Source: Paraphysomonas bandaiensis (Eukaryota > Chrysophyceae). Taken from it: a stretch of 64,000 nucleotides of DNA. The notes under the pieces are model-generated. The model saw only the letters and a list, made by a program, of their open reading frames with translations. It was not told where the DNA came from and made no database searches. Where the stretch lies: positions 310,001-374,000 of the forward strand of contig CBFFRP010000263.1 in the NCBI GenBank assembly GCA_965644295.1, in the 5' to 3' direction. Position 1 is the stretch's first letter; every line of letters begins with the position of its first letter. This document shows, piece by piece, positions 34,769 through 47,735 of the stretch. The translations under genes and the position numbers were made by a program.

Positions 34769-37700
34769 ATGGGAAATAAAGCGACAACACTATCATCAAC
34801 TGAAAGTATACAAGATCTATTAGATGGTAATATATCATTAAAGAAATGTACATGTGAGGAAGTTGCTAAACATCTTGAAATAGTAATTGCACTTACAACT
34901 CATGTGGTATCTGGTGAAATTGCTTTATCAAGCAAAGAGTATAAAGATCTTATAAAAGTTTCTACTGTGATTACAGGAATATTAGATGATATATATTCTG
35001 GTGTAGTATCTGATTATCATGCTTATGAGTGTAAATTGAAAGCATTACAAGCATTAATTCGATTGTTAGTTATTCCATTATTGTCGAAACGAACATTTGA
35101 GCAATCAGTTGTTTCGATTATAAATCACACTAACACACCCAATGCCGAGGTATTTACTCTTGCATTTATAGCTTTCTTCAATGGATTTCGATGCATTGAT
35201 GAAGAGTCTACTATTATTGGTGGACTGCGGGCGGGCGGTGTTGAGGAGGCAAGTAGGAACGGTATCTGCTTGCAATTGGACAAAATGGGGCTGTATCCTC
35301 GTCTGGTCAATTTTTTAACCCAAACTAGTGCGAAGAGTCAAGAATACATGACGCTTACTTCGATATTAATATTTCGATTTCTTTCGTGGACTTTAACACG
35401 CACGTCATCCTCAACAAGTATTCTACGTGTCAAGCTACGTCAAATTTTGTTGCAACATCAGGATACTTTGTTTGAACTGATACGAAGTGACGACCAGTGC
35501 CTCGGTGATGCCGCAGTCAATATGATTGTACTTCTTCTTAGACTTGAAGATCGTTTGACATGTGTTGCAGTACAGGTAAGTTGTAATGTATATGTGATGC
35601 TTAGCTCATGTGGAGTGTATCTGGGTGTTATATTTTGAACGACACTTGGGTTTCATTTTGCTTTTTAGGATGCCGCGAGAGGATACGGGGCCTTGTTGTG
35701 GGCATTACATCGTCTGACTGGCCTTTTAATACAGTCGAATGCCTCAATCACGCAATCGGCACAACTGTCTACACGTTCTACAGGAGGGCAAGGTCTTACT
35801 AGTGCTAGTGGATTCAGGGCTCCTACAAGTAGTATTTCGTCCCAGTCAACCCGTGGTATTACGAATGCAGATGAGAACCAATCGAATAACGCAGAGTCCA
35901 CAAATGATACTGAAAGCAGTGCTTTGAATTGTGGTGAGATTAACGCAGGTGTTAGCGTAGAAAACGTACGGGGTGATGAATATATTGGATCATCCCATAC
36001 TGGATTAGTCGACCCTTTGTTTTTGCCACCTATGCAGCCAGCCTCCTTGGAGGAACGAATACATCGTACAGAAATATTGCTATCCTGTCTTTGCATCGGT
36101 AATCCGGTTAGTACGGCCGTCATCCTTCTTGCTTTCCCCAGTGCTATGAAGCAAGCCCTGTATCCATCTCAGTCTGTGTTAATGAGGAATGTTTTTCGTT
36201 ATTGGTCTCCTCCAGAAGACAGGCTATTGCAATATTCGGGACCGTTTTGTGAAAAAATGCAAGTGAATTATCCAGCATGGTACCTTTTGTTTGGTTTATT
36301 AACACAGAAAGTGGAAACTCCTGCACTAGTGTGGAACGCTGATATGCTAGGGCATTTGCACAACTCACTTCAGAAAGAGTGTGATGACTTGGATTTCATG
36401 CGACGACTAAGGTGTGTCTATATATATTGAGTAACATTAGTAATATCGTTGATTAGGCACGAGGCATGGGATCCCAGTAGTTTAGATGTGAACTATTTCT
36501 CGGTATATGGTAAACAGAAGTATATTGTTGTCAACGGCATCTTCATGCATCGCGCGATTGACGTCCTCGAATTGGGTAAAACGGAGTATATTAAGGACCC
36601 GCTAGCATTTGCATGGGCACTTATCGACCGTGCCCTAGCCCCCCTCAATCACCCGTGTTCCCATTTTGATGAAAGCGGTTTGATTGTACTGCGAACGCTA
36701 CATTTACTTCTATTGAGGTATAGATAACACACATATTTTGCTTTGTGACGTATGCATAGGTACCACAATGACATCTGCGAGAAGATACCCGTGAGTGCCT
36801 TGTGTGCTGTATTGAAAATGGGTCTTGCGACTGGCGATAGGGATTGTATTGTTCCAGACTCTAGTTTAGCTCAATGGCTGCATAGATGCATCAATATTCT
36901 CAGGTTGCGGCGCCATAGTAGCTCTCGGAGTACGATGGCCGAGTTTGCTAGCTGCTCAGGAGTGGATATGCTTATCACTATTTTATCAGATTATAATATA
37001 GTCGAGAATATGTGTGCTTTTAGAGCAGAGGTAGACGATGATGATGTGGATGGTGAGAGTGCAGACGAATCTGTTCATGGTGATGATGCCCCAGACATCG
37101 ATTTGACAGAGAAAATCTCCAGTGCGACTTTAAGAGTGGGCTCGCTCGTTCCCAACGATGCCACCTTGGTGGAATCGAATCACAGTGCAAATAATATATT
37201 CAAACGACTTTCCTTGAATAGATCGCTAAGGGGGACAGAAAAAGTGGACGTAAGCAGCCCTGCTGGGCCTGCTGCTTCTACTCATCATGTTCAGAAGGCA
37301 GATGATGGTATTAGTCAGTATGTTGTTGCTGGCCTTGCTGATGGGGTGAGTGTATTGAACGATACATCGACCTTGCTTCATGCACTTGTGCACGAGTCGT
37401 CATCGTGTGCTCTTCATATATCCTCATGCCCCGAGCTTTTTGGTCGCCTTATTAGGGCAATATGGTTATTATCTTGTCATGGGCCTCGAAGACCAAATTT
37501 TGTGGCTGTAGCCCTTGAAAAAACTCTTCATGTGGTTTTACGTGTACTTCACTCGTCACCTGAAGAAATGTACTCGCCTATGCTGCTAGATACCAAGATT
37601 CTTCATATTGTATTCGCTACGGGTGTGAGCCCATCAGGCGAAGGTTGCTTGTCACTTGCCGCCGCGGAACTGATTTCCGATATTGTTGTCAGTATCCCAG

Positions 37701-40615
37701 AACCAACTAGCGATTCAGCATTGGAGATGCAGAGATTGCCGCCTAGTACATGTGGAACAAAGAATCACAGCGCAGGCCCTTCATCGGTATCTAGTGAACC
37801 ACTTCCGCCGAAATCTCTCAGTGATTCGAACTTGGAATCTACCACAACTACCTGCAGCAATGCGGTATCGACAAAAATGTCTGAGTCAACTGTTATGGAA
37901 CAGCACTCCACTCGTGTGCAGAGACGCCCTAGCCTTCGTCAAGCACTTATTCACGAAGGGCCAAAAGTTCTTTGCGCGGATCCCTTCGAAAGCCACGCTT
38001 TAGATGACAGTGTAAGCGATCGTTTGATAATGGGGCGAACGAAGCGAACTATTCGGTCGAAGCGATCTCCCCTACCATCTGTGATAGCCAAATTGTGCTC
38101 GATTGTTCCTCTCCAGTTGGTCCGTCAATGTTTCGAGCTGTCAACGTCATTATACTGCAATGCTGTGTTTAACGCAAGCATCGCCGCTCCAGATGTTATA
38201 TGGAACACTCATCTTAGACAAGATTTGGTGGTTAGTTTGTACGATGATTTGAAAGAATGGCACGAAGATAACTTTTCAAAACCTATCCCCAGTGTTGATG
38301 TGTTAACAGCATCTGCTCAGTGCCCCAGTGAAAGGTACGCTGTATTGAGTACCCAGCCTCAGCTCTCCGGAATTTTTTTGCATGTACTTATGCGGATATC
38401 GAACTGTAAGGACTTGCTGGGTCCTTTTGATGTGCGAATGTTCTCTAAAGACTTGCTTCGTGCGTTGCAGAGAAGTTTGAGTGCACTACGAATCGCGAGT
38501 GGTGTTTCGCCATCTAGGTCGAAATCATTTAGTGCTATTTCGAATGCATCCGGTAGTGAATCTAGGAGGCGATCATCGGGAGATATGAATAAGTTTATTC
38601 CTGGCGAGATGCCTGACCACAAAGTTACCGATCAAATTGGACCGAATAGTGCCCTGCTAGAGTTGAAACCGGAAAGACAAGCCAGTCTCTTATTACTCTG
38701 TTTAGGTAAAGTAGTAGATATGTTTCCATTTCCAGAAGACGTCTGGTATGATGATGCCATTCCGTCACTTTGTAATACCATCGATTCTTTCTCTCGAGCC
38801 GTCAGCGATTCCGTATTGGCGAACAATTTGTGCCTGTCCCCTCTTGAAACTTGTGCAATAGGAGTACTCACTATTGTGAAGTCGCTGTATGGAGCTGGCT
38901 TCGTACAAGATGATTCTGTGCAGCAAACTCAGGCGAAGAATTTTTCGAAATCACTTCGTGAATTCCGGGCTGATGAGAAAGGCATGGAAGGGTCATTACT
39001 ACTTTGCAAAGATTGCCATGGAGCTGTTGGGAATGCACTCAGGTTATGCACCACGGCTGTTGAAGAGGGAAAATTTTTTCCATCCTCAGAGTTTAACGTA
39101 GTTGTTGATGTGCTGTTATCTTCCGCAACTGTACTTCTTGTGCACGTGGCATGTCAGTCTCTAGCTCTAACTAAAAAATCATGTGATGGCGACCCAACAG
39201 ATAGTCGTAACGCAGCTCGAACGGGAACTAGATCTCTACATGCATCTGGCAATGCTGAGAATACTTCCTCAGATTCCACTGGCCAGGTGCGTGCTGTTCC
39301 AGTTGAGGTCAAGGTTTGCTTGCGCACTCTGCTGGAGGGAGGTATCTTTGGTGAATTGGTGCGCTGCACGAGGCTTAGTGTGGCGCGGTCATCTCCATAT
39401 GCGACTCTACATTCACTAATATCGTTGCGTTTGTTTCTTATTCAAGCTGGTGAAGAAGCATCCTCGCTGCTGCTAGACTTGTCACAAAAAGGCTTACCGT
39501 TGTTTCTTCTTGATACTATGCTCGCACTATTGACGGACGATCTCCCTTCTTTCTCGGCGAATAGTCAGTCGTGGGCTCACCACCCCGCATTAGATTCTCC
39601 AGATATGTTTAGTGAAAAAGTCTTACCGCCTCTTAACCGCAAAAAGGGTCATGGGGACCAGCAAGACTCCAGAAGTTATAACGAGGTTTCATGTAGTTCT
39701 CCATCTGTACCTTTACTAGATGCATGTAAGGACGTCTTGCTACACAACGAGAGTCGAATGGTGAATTACATTTCGAAGTCTGGGAAGGAAAGTGCCGAAT
39801 CTGCTGTTTGCACAGATAAAGAATCCCCTCGCGTAGTTAGCAGTAGAACCGAGGTTGATGAGTTGTTATCCGAGAGCATGAAGTGCTTCCTCATACGCGA
39901 ATGTGTATTATTGCTTCGAAATCTGGTGATATCGGCATTCGACTCCAACTGTGATTCTTCTAACACTTCTTCGGACAACCCAGTACAATCTGCCACAGCG
40001 CTGTCACCTTCGCAGCCCGTGTCTTCCAGCAAGCGGATTAAAAACCCTTATCTAGTTGAACTTCTTGAACTTATCTTGACACCCTCATTGTTACATGTAT
40101 TGAGATATAACCTTGGGACTTTTGTTGAGATTATACGGGCTACAAAGCCGACGAAACGCCCTCTAGCCATATGGACATCCGGTATGTTGGCAACACTCAA
40201 GAGTTTTCTGGGCAATGAAATTAAGAAAATTACAGCATTGGAACAGTCCAGTGAATCACCTGTGTTATTTGATATTCAAGCTCTATTATCACGCGAGAGT
40301 TCTCATCCATTTCATCCTTGTGTGGCAGACGAGGTGGTGATCGATGGCGTATACATTAATCTGTTGTTGGACCCTGTTCATCGAGACGATATCGGTGCGA
40401 GAAACCTTCCTGAATTTGTGGAGATATTGCAGGCCAGTGTTACGAGCAGCAAGCGTGTACTGGAGTTAGTGAAGCAGCGTCGACAGAGTTTAAGTGGGAA
40501 AAATTCGCTGACTTCACAACTCTCTATCAAGCAGCAAGTCTTGGATCATATAATTAGACAACACCCCGAATTAGGATATTCCGACCTGTATGTTGTCGAC
40601 GAACAGAATTATTAG
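34769..40615 (+). CDS. RME-8/DNAJC13-like endosomal protein without a visible J domain
   Basis: Exons 34769-35575, 35669-36411, 36457-36717 and 36760-40615 (introns 93, 45 and 42 nt) give 1888 aa. RME-8 is a large endosome protein with ARM-like repeats and repeated I-W-N modules that helps retromer sorting. Visible matches are a V-Q-D-A-A-R-G-Y-G-A-L-L-W-A-L block (about 267), a V-W-N-A-D module (about 490) leading into Y-I-V-V-N-G-I-F-M-H-R (like the G-D-Y-Y-L-R segment), further modules V-I-W-N-T-H-L-R (about 1083) and A-I-W-T-S-G-M (about 1739), and a terminal V-I-D-G-V-Y-I-N-L-L-L. The N-terminus is M-G-N-K-A-T-T-L, a possible myristoylation site, and the usual N-terminal PH-like part is absent. 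I find no H-P-D tripeptide of a J domain. Long Ser-rich inserts are present. Family assignment is moderately sure. Confidence 0.65.
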
Positions 40616-41076
40616 CATAATCTTACTTATGTTCTGCGTCCATGTTGCTATCGTTCTGTTCAAGCACGTAGTAGTAAGAGTATCATAGTATTTTGGTAGT
40701 TATGAATTGTTCTTCTGACGAATAATTAGGTAATTTTGATTGCTTTCTTTGAAAACAGATGGTGCATTGGATACGCAATAAAAGTCGATCATTTGATTTA
40801 ACTCTACTCTATTCTCACTTAATCTTCTATTGTATCGAGATGTTTCGGCTAAAAAAAGTTACGACCGCGTTTTTCTAATCTCCGGATATACACAAAAACA
40901 TTTGTATTATTTATGCATGAAAAGTGGTAACTAATTTAAGGCGCGCGTTATCTGTACTCCTGCTTTAACTATAGAGTCGTTACATAATAATACTACTTCA
41001 CTCTTCACTTATACCACAATTGACATGCACTTATATTTCTGAGATTTCAGTGATATAGTTTCAATTATTATGTAAG
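40616..41076. other. Intergenic before the copia insertion
   Basis: 3' region of the RME-8-like gene (AATAAA near 40780) and AT-rich spacer. No other feature recognised. Confidence 0.4.
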
Positions 41077-41081
41077 TGTCA

Positions 41082-41425
41082 TGTTGAGTTCTGCAATATG
41101 ATGTGATATATATTGTGCAATTGAAGTGAGTTAACAGTGTGCAATAGGTAATGTCAACTCATAGGTAAAACGGGTGATTATAGTTACAAAGGAATTAAAT
41201 TCAGTTACTGATGTGTGACTATACAAGATATAGAACTGACTGATGAACATATGATAAACAGGTGTTGCTGGGAACAGATGTTTCAACATATGTTACACGA
41301 ATATGTAGTGAAGTGTTCAGAATAATAATCATAATTTCTTACTTGAAAGTGCATTGTGTTCAACAGCAAGGTTACGGTTTACGCGTAGAGCAAAGTTAAC
41401 TTCAGTGAAATGTCCTTTGTTAACA
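41082..41425 (+). repeat. 5' LTR of the copia element
   Basis: 344 bp, TG...CA ends, identical by eye to 44837-45180. Confidence 0.93.
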
Positions 41426-44400
41426 TGGTAGCGAGTGGTAGCTCTGATGAGGCGATGGAGGACAGCAAGGTGCTGAAGTTTGACAAGTGAAACGACACGT
41501 GTGTTGTAACGATTTGGGAGGCATGTGAACATGACGCAGCTGTGTTGGAGGGTGCCAGCCGATACATGGAGGCGACTCCCACATGATGATCCCAATAAGG
41601 AAGCTTTGTCCAATCATATGCTTCAAACGCTTGTGGATAGGTCTAGGAGTGAGTTGGGAGTAGTACTCCAAAAGACTACAGCGAAATACCAGCTTGTAAA
41701 TATTGGCCAATGATATGGACGAAATAGAGATTGATAGGCTGAAATGTATTTTCTACTAAAACTGCCTTGTACACTGAGCAGAGCAGCAGAGCAGTGCAGC
41801 TGTTCATAGTTAACGAGCAGGAGTGCTGAACATACACATGAACAGTGACAGAGACAGAGTTCATCGGCGGAATGGTGCTAATATGTAGATGATGATGTCT
41901 CATCTGGAGGGGAGTCCAATAAGATAGATGGTGAAGTGCTTATGACTGAAACAGTAGACCAACGAGTGTATCTAGGCAGTTGTGCCGGAAAGCAGCTATT
42001 CATTGTTGTTAAAGATCATAGAGTGCTAGAGAAATATTATGAAGCAGAGCCAGGAGTCATATCTCTGACGAAGAAGGGGTCAGCAATGGAGACTCAAGGA
42101 GTAGGAAGCTTTCAACACTGGCAAAAGAGAAGGCATCAAAGTATGTAAAGATGCGGTGAAGAATATTGTCTCAGGCGGAATGCTGCGAGCACTGGTGTGT
42201 GGATTGGAACTACTTAGAGTACCGAGAATTGTAGAGTTAAACACTGGTAGAGAGGTACTGGTTGGAGACTATATGATGAGCATGGAGGAATGCCATGGGA
42301 GGCATTATATAATATTATGACGTTTTGAATTTGCCTATTATTACGTCATCATGCCATCATGTAATGGAGGAAAATGCCAAGGAGGACAGTAAAGTTAGTG
42401 GATGCTGCCTTATGAGTGTGTTCCTGGGAGGAAAGGTGCCCGAGTTATCCTGGTTGATGAGAGGAAATGGGGGTGCAAGGCGTATGTATTAGTCCCGAAG
42501 GCCGATAGTCGGAAAGACTGGGAGGAAAAGGCACAAACAGGATATTTTGTGGGTTTCCCAGATGAGCAGATGGGGTATCAAGTGTTGATAGGAGATACAA
42601 TAGTCACGTCTGTTCATGTCCTGTTTGATGTATCAGTGCCCTAGAGATCGGCTGAATACTACCGAGAAATGGACTAAGCCACGGTGGCAGTGGTTCCTCA
42701 GGGAGGAGTGTTATCGACAAAACCCATGTGAAGATGGCGGCCAACTGTACAACAAGACCACGCGAATATAGATTCGGAAAGAGGTCTAACTGTGGGATAT
42801 AGATCCCTGATGTCAGGTGGTGAGGAGCAACTGGAAGTTAAGACTCCTATTCACATCATCGCGGATGAGTGAAGACCTTGTGACAAGAGTATCTGCTAGT
42901 TCTGGATCTCGTGACGACGGGACCAGCGGACATTTATTACAGCAGTTGACTGGGACGGTTCCATCCCCTTCTGACTTCGTAAGTGCTCCGGGAGAGGAAG
43001 CTCCATCAGATCGCTCAACTAGGGGCAGGCGCACAAGGGCTCCAAGGGTAGTGACGAATGTGTCAGTAGTAGGTGAGAAGCACGTATTACCTTCGTGTGA
43101 CGAAGTGGAGTGCAGCCTACTAGAGGAGGCAAATTCCATCTGGTGCTCGTCAGCGGGACCTAAGGTGCCTCAGACATATTCCGAATTCTTGGAGTTGCCG
43201 GAACGGAAGCAATGGAGTTCAGCCAGGCTGAATATGACGAACTGGAACGAAGGGAAGTGATGGAAGTTAAGCCCATACCTACCCCAGTGTCACTCCATTG
43301 ACAGCAAGACAGGCTGAGCGTGACAGACTGGAACGAAGGGAAGTAATGGAAGTTAAGCCCATCATCCCTACCCCAGTGTCACTGCAATTTGAATCCTGAG
43401 TATGTCTTTGCTTTGAAACGCAACAAGGAGGGTGCGATTCAACGATAGAAAGCACGACTTGTGGTACTTGGATATGGAGGCCATGAGGTTGGTAGAGCCA
43501 ACAATTATACTCCAGTGGTAAAAGCGGTAACAGTAAGATTGCTATTAGCTATCGCGTTTGTTATGAATATGGTGGTGCATCAACTCGACGTATCTAATGC
43601 ATTCTTGTATATGCAGATATAAAAGGAGATGTGTGTATAAGTATGCAACACCAGATTTCAAATTGCCACCAGGATATTGCTTTAAACTGAAGAAAAGTTT
43701 ATATGGTCTTCGAAGCTCACCACGGTCATGATGATAATATGCTGAGAGCATGTCGAGATACGAATATTATTTTGGAAATTAAGCGACGAGTATGTGAAAG
43801 GTTCGATATTACAGATATGAATGAGATTGGCTAGTTTTTGAACGTGAGAGTGACGAGAACTCCGAATTGTCTCAAACTTGACATGACAGTGTTCATCAAA
43901 AAGATATTGGTGAAGTATGTGGTTTTCTGGGTGTCCAAGGGACAAGACGCGGCGATACCCACTACATAGTGATGTCATGGATAGGATCAAAGTGGGAGTG
44001 GAACATGTGCATTCGACTCTGAAGAGCAGGAATTAGTTGACAATTTTCCCTATCGTCCATTAATAGGAGCGTTACTTTATTTATCTATGAATACAAGGCC
44101 GGATATCTCATATGCAGTGGGAGTATTCATTATAGAGGGAGAGATTTTGATCTTCATATGTTCACTGATGCTGACTGGGCAGGCGACCCGTTGACGAGGA
44201 GATCAACTTCAGGTTATATGTTATGTTTGGAGCTGGTGGACCACTATCGTGGGGTTCCAAACTTCAGTCTACTGTAGCTACATCGACTATGAAAGCAGAG
44301 TATCAATGCTTATATAACGGATTACAGGAAATGATATGGTCTCGGGGGGTGACTAGAGAAGTAGGGTTGAAAATTGACGAGCCCACACCATTATTCCTGG

Positions 44401-44836
44401 ATAGTCAACAAAGTGCTCAGGATATATCGGAAATCCAGTGCAACATCAACGATCGAAACATATTGAGATTAAGTATCATCATATGATTAGAGAGCATGTG
44501 GATCCCGAACAGTTTAATACAGCGAAATTAATTCATGTGAGCAGTCGACAACAGATGGCTGATATATATACCAAGGCTTTGAGAGGCCCAATATTCATTG
44601 AACAGAGGGAGCGAAATCTTGGGGGAAAATTTAAGACTACTGCACAAATTATCGCAGAGGTACCCAAGGTAAAGAGAGTTCGTCGTAACTAGATAGAGGT
44701 GAATGAATGGTGGGAGCTAGCTATACCAGCGGAGTCATACGTCCACCAGTGTCCTATGAGGTTCGGTGGTTGCGTATCCGATAGCAATGTTCTTCACAAA
44801 TTTTAGAATGGTTAACTACATCCAATTGAGTGGGAG
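41426..44836 (+). pseudogene. Degraded copia gag-pol region
   Basis: Recognisable pol pieces occur in order but in different frames. An integrase C-terminal piece lies at 42402-42644 (W-G-C-K-A-Y-V, W-E-E-K-A, Y-F-V-G-F). RT pieces lie near 43560-43730 (V-V-H-Q-L-D-V-S-N-A-F-L, L-Y-G-L-R-S-S-P) and 44040-44130 (L-I-G-A-L-L-Y-L, T-R-P-D-I-S-Y-A-V-G). RNase H pieces lie at 44150-44486 (F-T-D-A-D-W-A-G-D, K-A-E-Y). Stops and frameshifts separate them, and gag and protease are not recognisable. An internal duplication of about 80 bp lies at about 43230-43300 and 43310-43392 (shared ACTGGAACGAAGGGAAGT). Confidence 0.85.
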
Positions 44837-45180
44837 TGTTGAGTTCTGCAATATGATGTGATATATATTGTGCAATTGAAGTGAGTTAACAGTGTGCAAT
44901 AGGTAATGTCAACTCATAGGTAAAACGGGTGATTATAGTTACAAAGGAATTAAATTCAGTTACTGATGTGTGACTATACAAGATATAGAACTGACTGATG
45001 AACATATGATAAACAGGTGTTGCTGGGAACAGATGTTTCAACATATGTTACACGAATATGTAGTGAAGTGTTCAGAATAATAATCATAATTTCTTACTTG
45101 AAAGTGCATTGTGTTCAACAGCAAGGTTACGGTTTACGCGTAGAGCAAAGTTAACTTCAGTGAAATGTCCTTTGTTAACA
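44837..45180 (+). repeat. 3' LTR of the copia element
   Basis: 344 bp, preceded by the purine tract GAGTGGGAG and followed by the TSD TGTCA. Confidence 0.93.
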
Positions 45181-45185
45181 TGTCA

Positions 45186-46047
45186 TTCATGACGTTAATA
45201 CTTAATGTGATTATCGCTTCACTATACTGAGTAAAGTAGTGGTGGTGTCCCAGATATTTTATGTAAGATTTATGTGTTCCCGATGCAATCTTGTGACACT
45301 GCTTCTCTCAGTATTATTTTTGTAATTAATGTAACTGCAAGAAAGTACCTAATCAACCTGTGAGGAATTATCAGTATATGCTACACACCTTCACTAAGAG
45401 ATTTTTATAAATTTTTATAATATATTGAAATAACTTGTTCATCTGAGATATAACCGTGTTATTCGTTAACTACAATGTGATGAAACAGTAATGCGTTGTA
45501 GTATAGCTATATGACTGTGAAACTGAAGTATCGTGACGATTCAAGATTGATAATACGGAAATGTACCAGTGGCTAAAAAAAGGAAGCTAAATTATGCTGG
45601 TGATTCGTACCACACAAGCGTTGAGTGGACAGAGCACTATCTGCTGACTATATATGCTGCTCACGTTAGTTTCCCGGAGAAATATTTTCGGTACTTATCC
45701 CCCAGAACACCAAGAAAAGGTGCGAGTCCGACTTTGTTGCGGGACCAACTTCATATACCTAGGATGACGAACATGTTGTCTTGTATCTTTCATTCATCTG
45801 TTTATGAGAAATTCCGATGTGCACAACTGAAATATAGAAGGGCTACGGGTTAGAAGTTATTATAACGTCGCTGTTACAATTTTCACATATACTACAGTCA
45901 CATATCACATACATATACACTACATAAATTTACAATATCGTTATATAAGTTCATTAAAATAATACAGCTCTATGGTTTCATTGTAATGTATTACTTTCTC
46001 ATATTTCTGCTTTCTGCTCAAACAATATAGATACACCACATAGTAGT
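45186..46047. other. Intergenic with one unassigned ORF
   Basis: The open frame 45569-45853 (+, 94 codons) has no ATG at its start. It could be a 3' exon entered through the TGTACCAG acceptor at about 45568. The frame is rich in Lys/Arg/Tyr and matches no family I know. No upstream exon could be placed. The rest is AT-rich spacer. Confidence 0.25.
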
Positions 46048-46186
46048 GAATGTCTGATTATTTAGCAATAGGCGTTGAGACCTTGCATCAATTAGTGGCT
46101 AGAAGAATGCTAGTCATACTAGTTAGACCACTACCCGTAACTAATCAATACAAACTCTTTTATCCTACTATTTAACACTACGAAAG
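46048..46186 (+). mobile_element. MITE family copy C
   Basis: It starts GAATGTCTGATTATTTAGCA-ATAGGCG and ends ATCCTACTATTTAACACTAC-GAAAG. It is followed by the hairpin-forming GCTTGTGCGTCGCCGCAAGC, which also occurs, slightly changed, at 4845-4864 in the LINE fragment. Confidence 0.6.
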
Positions 46187-46344
46187 CTGCTTGTGCGTCG
46201 CCGCAAGCACCAAGGTGCAACCACTTCCGTTCTAGATACACCACACAATGGAGATACACATTGCTATAATTGTGATATGACTAGCACACAGTAATAATTA
46301 GATTGTCAATAATGCATATTTCTGTAGTGTGATGCTCATGTAGT

Positions 46345-46493
46345 GAATGACTTATTCTTAACAATAGGCCTGTAAGAATCAGAACTAGTTAGTAAATGGT
46401 AGATGCTTATCTAGCTTGACTTGACTACTTCGTCCATCTAACTAGTACGCTGGTGCAGATTTTTTAACGCCTATTGCTAATAATAAGACTTTC
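46345..46493 (+). mobile_element. MITE family copy D with inverted ends
   Basis: The left end GAATGACTTATTCTTAACAA-TAGGC and right end GCCTATTGCTAATAATAAGA-CTTTC are inverted copies of the family terminus. This shows the family can have terminal inverted repeats of about 25 bp. Confidence 0.6.
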
Positions 46494-46647
46494 AATATAC
46501 GACAAGAATAGCCAGTCATACAATTATAACATTATATACAGAAGAATAATTCACACGCGCATATACGCAGACATTTCTCACAATCAATTCATAGGCATTA
46601 CGTAAGCAGGCAAGCGTACGAATATGATGGCTCCAAACATCAAAACA

Positions 46648-47735
46648 CTACAATGCATTTTTGTGACCCTTTCGCTTCGCCTCTTTCGCTTTCTTGGCTT
46701 TTTTCGCCTGTTGTTTTTTGCGGTCGACTTTCTGTTTTGCCAATTTCTTCTCCATTCGGCATAAGTAGATGAAGTACATACTCGCTGGGTCATCGGGGTC
46801 AAGTTCTTCCCAATCGTTCTCTAAAGGCTTTTGTATTCCAATAACGTCTGTATACCAAGGAGTAAATAGAGGAGAATCAATGTCATAAATCTCAAGATAT
46901 TTGAGTCGATCCTCAGGCTCGCCATATGAGATACAAATGAAGAGCCCATCAGGAGTTAGAAGTCGTTCGACCTACCCATTTGTGAATTATTGAGATAAAA
47001 AAGATGATACGGCGTTGATGCTACCTACCTCTGAGACGTAGTTCTGGACCGCCTCCTCCCCCTTAAGGTTACAGAGTATAGCATCGAGCAGCCCTTTATC
47101 TATAATGCAATCAAAACTCTTCTCCGGCAGGTTCGAGTCTTGCATATTCGCTGTTACAAGCTTTATCTCTGGGTAGTCCTTGCATCTAGAATAGATATAT
47201 TTTTCACAGCGGCCGGTAGAACATACGCATTATTAGCAAAAAATGAGAGACCCACCTGATTTTCATTCCATCAATAACTACTCTTGAAAAATCAACACCC
47301 GTGATATCCTCGAAACCATCATCCACCATATCTTCCATGAAAAATGAGTTTCCTATTCCGTTCAGTATATTATCGGAATATAAGAGAACAATATAACTCG
47401 ACATACCGCATCCTGCATACATAATATGCGCCTCCTTCGCAACATAATCATTTATAATATCCTTAAATGTAGTGTATGGATAAAACCATTCAAACGGCTC
47501 AGGATCTCTATAAGTAACCATAACAACAAATAGACAACAAATAAGACACTAACTTGCTATATCTCTCATCCCAAAAATGTATTTTTCCGTATTGACAATG
47601 ATCAGAATACTGTTTATCAAATTCCTTCTCTGTAATATAATAAAAATGATAATTATATAGAGGTTTGTATGATAATATACCGCCAACTGCTTTAACTGCT
47701 AAGTTATCACTTAATTCAACTGATTTAAGTGCCAT
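46648..47735 (-). CDS. EEF1AKMT4/METTL13-type class I methyltransferase
   Basis: Six exons (47735-47681, 47629-47554, 47507-47407, 47352-47256, 47185-47029, 46971-46648) give 269 aa. Hallmarks of this SAM-dependent lysine methyltransferase family are Y-G-K-I-H-F-W-D-E-R-Y (about 36-46), P-F-E-W-F-Y-P-Y, motif I Y-A-G-C-G-N-S completed by splicing, V-D-F-S-R-V-V-I-D-G-M, F-D-C-I-I-D-K-G-L-L-D-A-I and R-L-L-T-P-D-G-L-F-I-C-I-S-Y-G. Relatives methylate lysines of translation factor eEF1A; the substrate here is inferred. The C-terminus is a Lys/Arg-rich coil (A-K-K-A-K-K-A-K-E-A-K-R-K). Introns of 51 and 54 nt are stop-free multiples of three, so unspliced frames look open but break motif I. Start ATG at 47735. 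Confidence 0.85.

Larger units (their letters stand above)
41077..45185 (+). mobile_element. Complete Ty1/copia LTR retrotransposon insertion with TSD
   Basis: Two 344-bp LTRs (41082-41425 and 44837-45180) begin TGTTGAG, end TTAACA and appear identical. The element is bounded by the 5-bp target-site duplication TGTCA at 41077-41081 and 45181-45185. A primer-binding site starts TGGTAGCG right after the left LTR, like copia elements primed by initiator tRNA-Met. A purine tract GAGTGGGAG precedes the right LTR. The element is 4099 bp between the TSDs. Its coding part is broken (see the pol entry), so it is non-autonomous although the insertion is young. Confidence 0.93.

Noticed and set aside
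41329-41710. ORFs spanning the end of the 5' LTR
   Set aside because: Explained by LTR and leader sequence; frames on both strands overlap without motifs.
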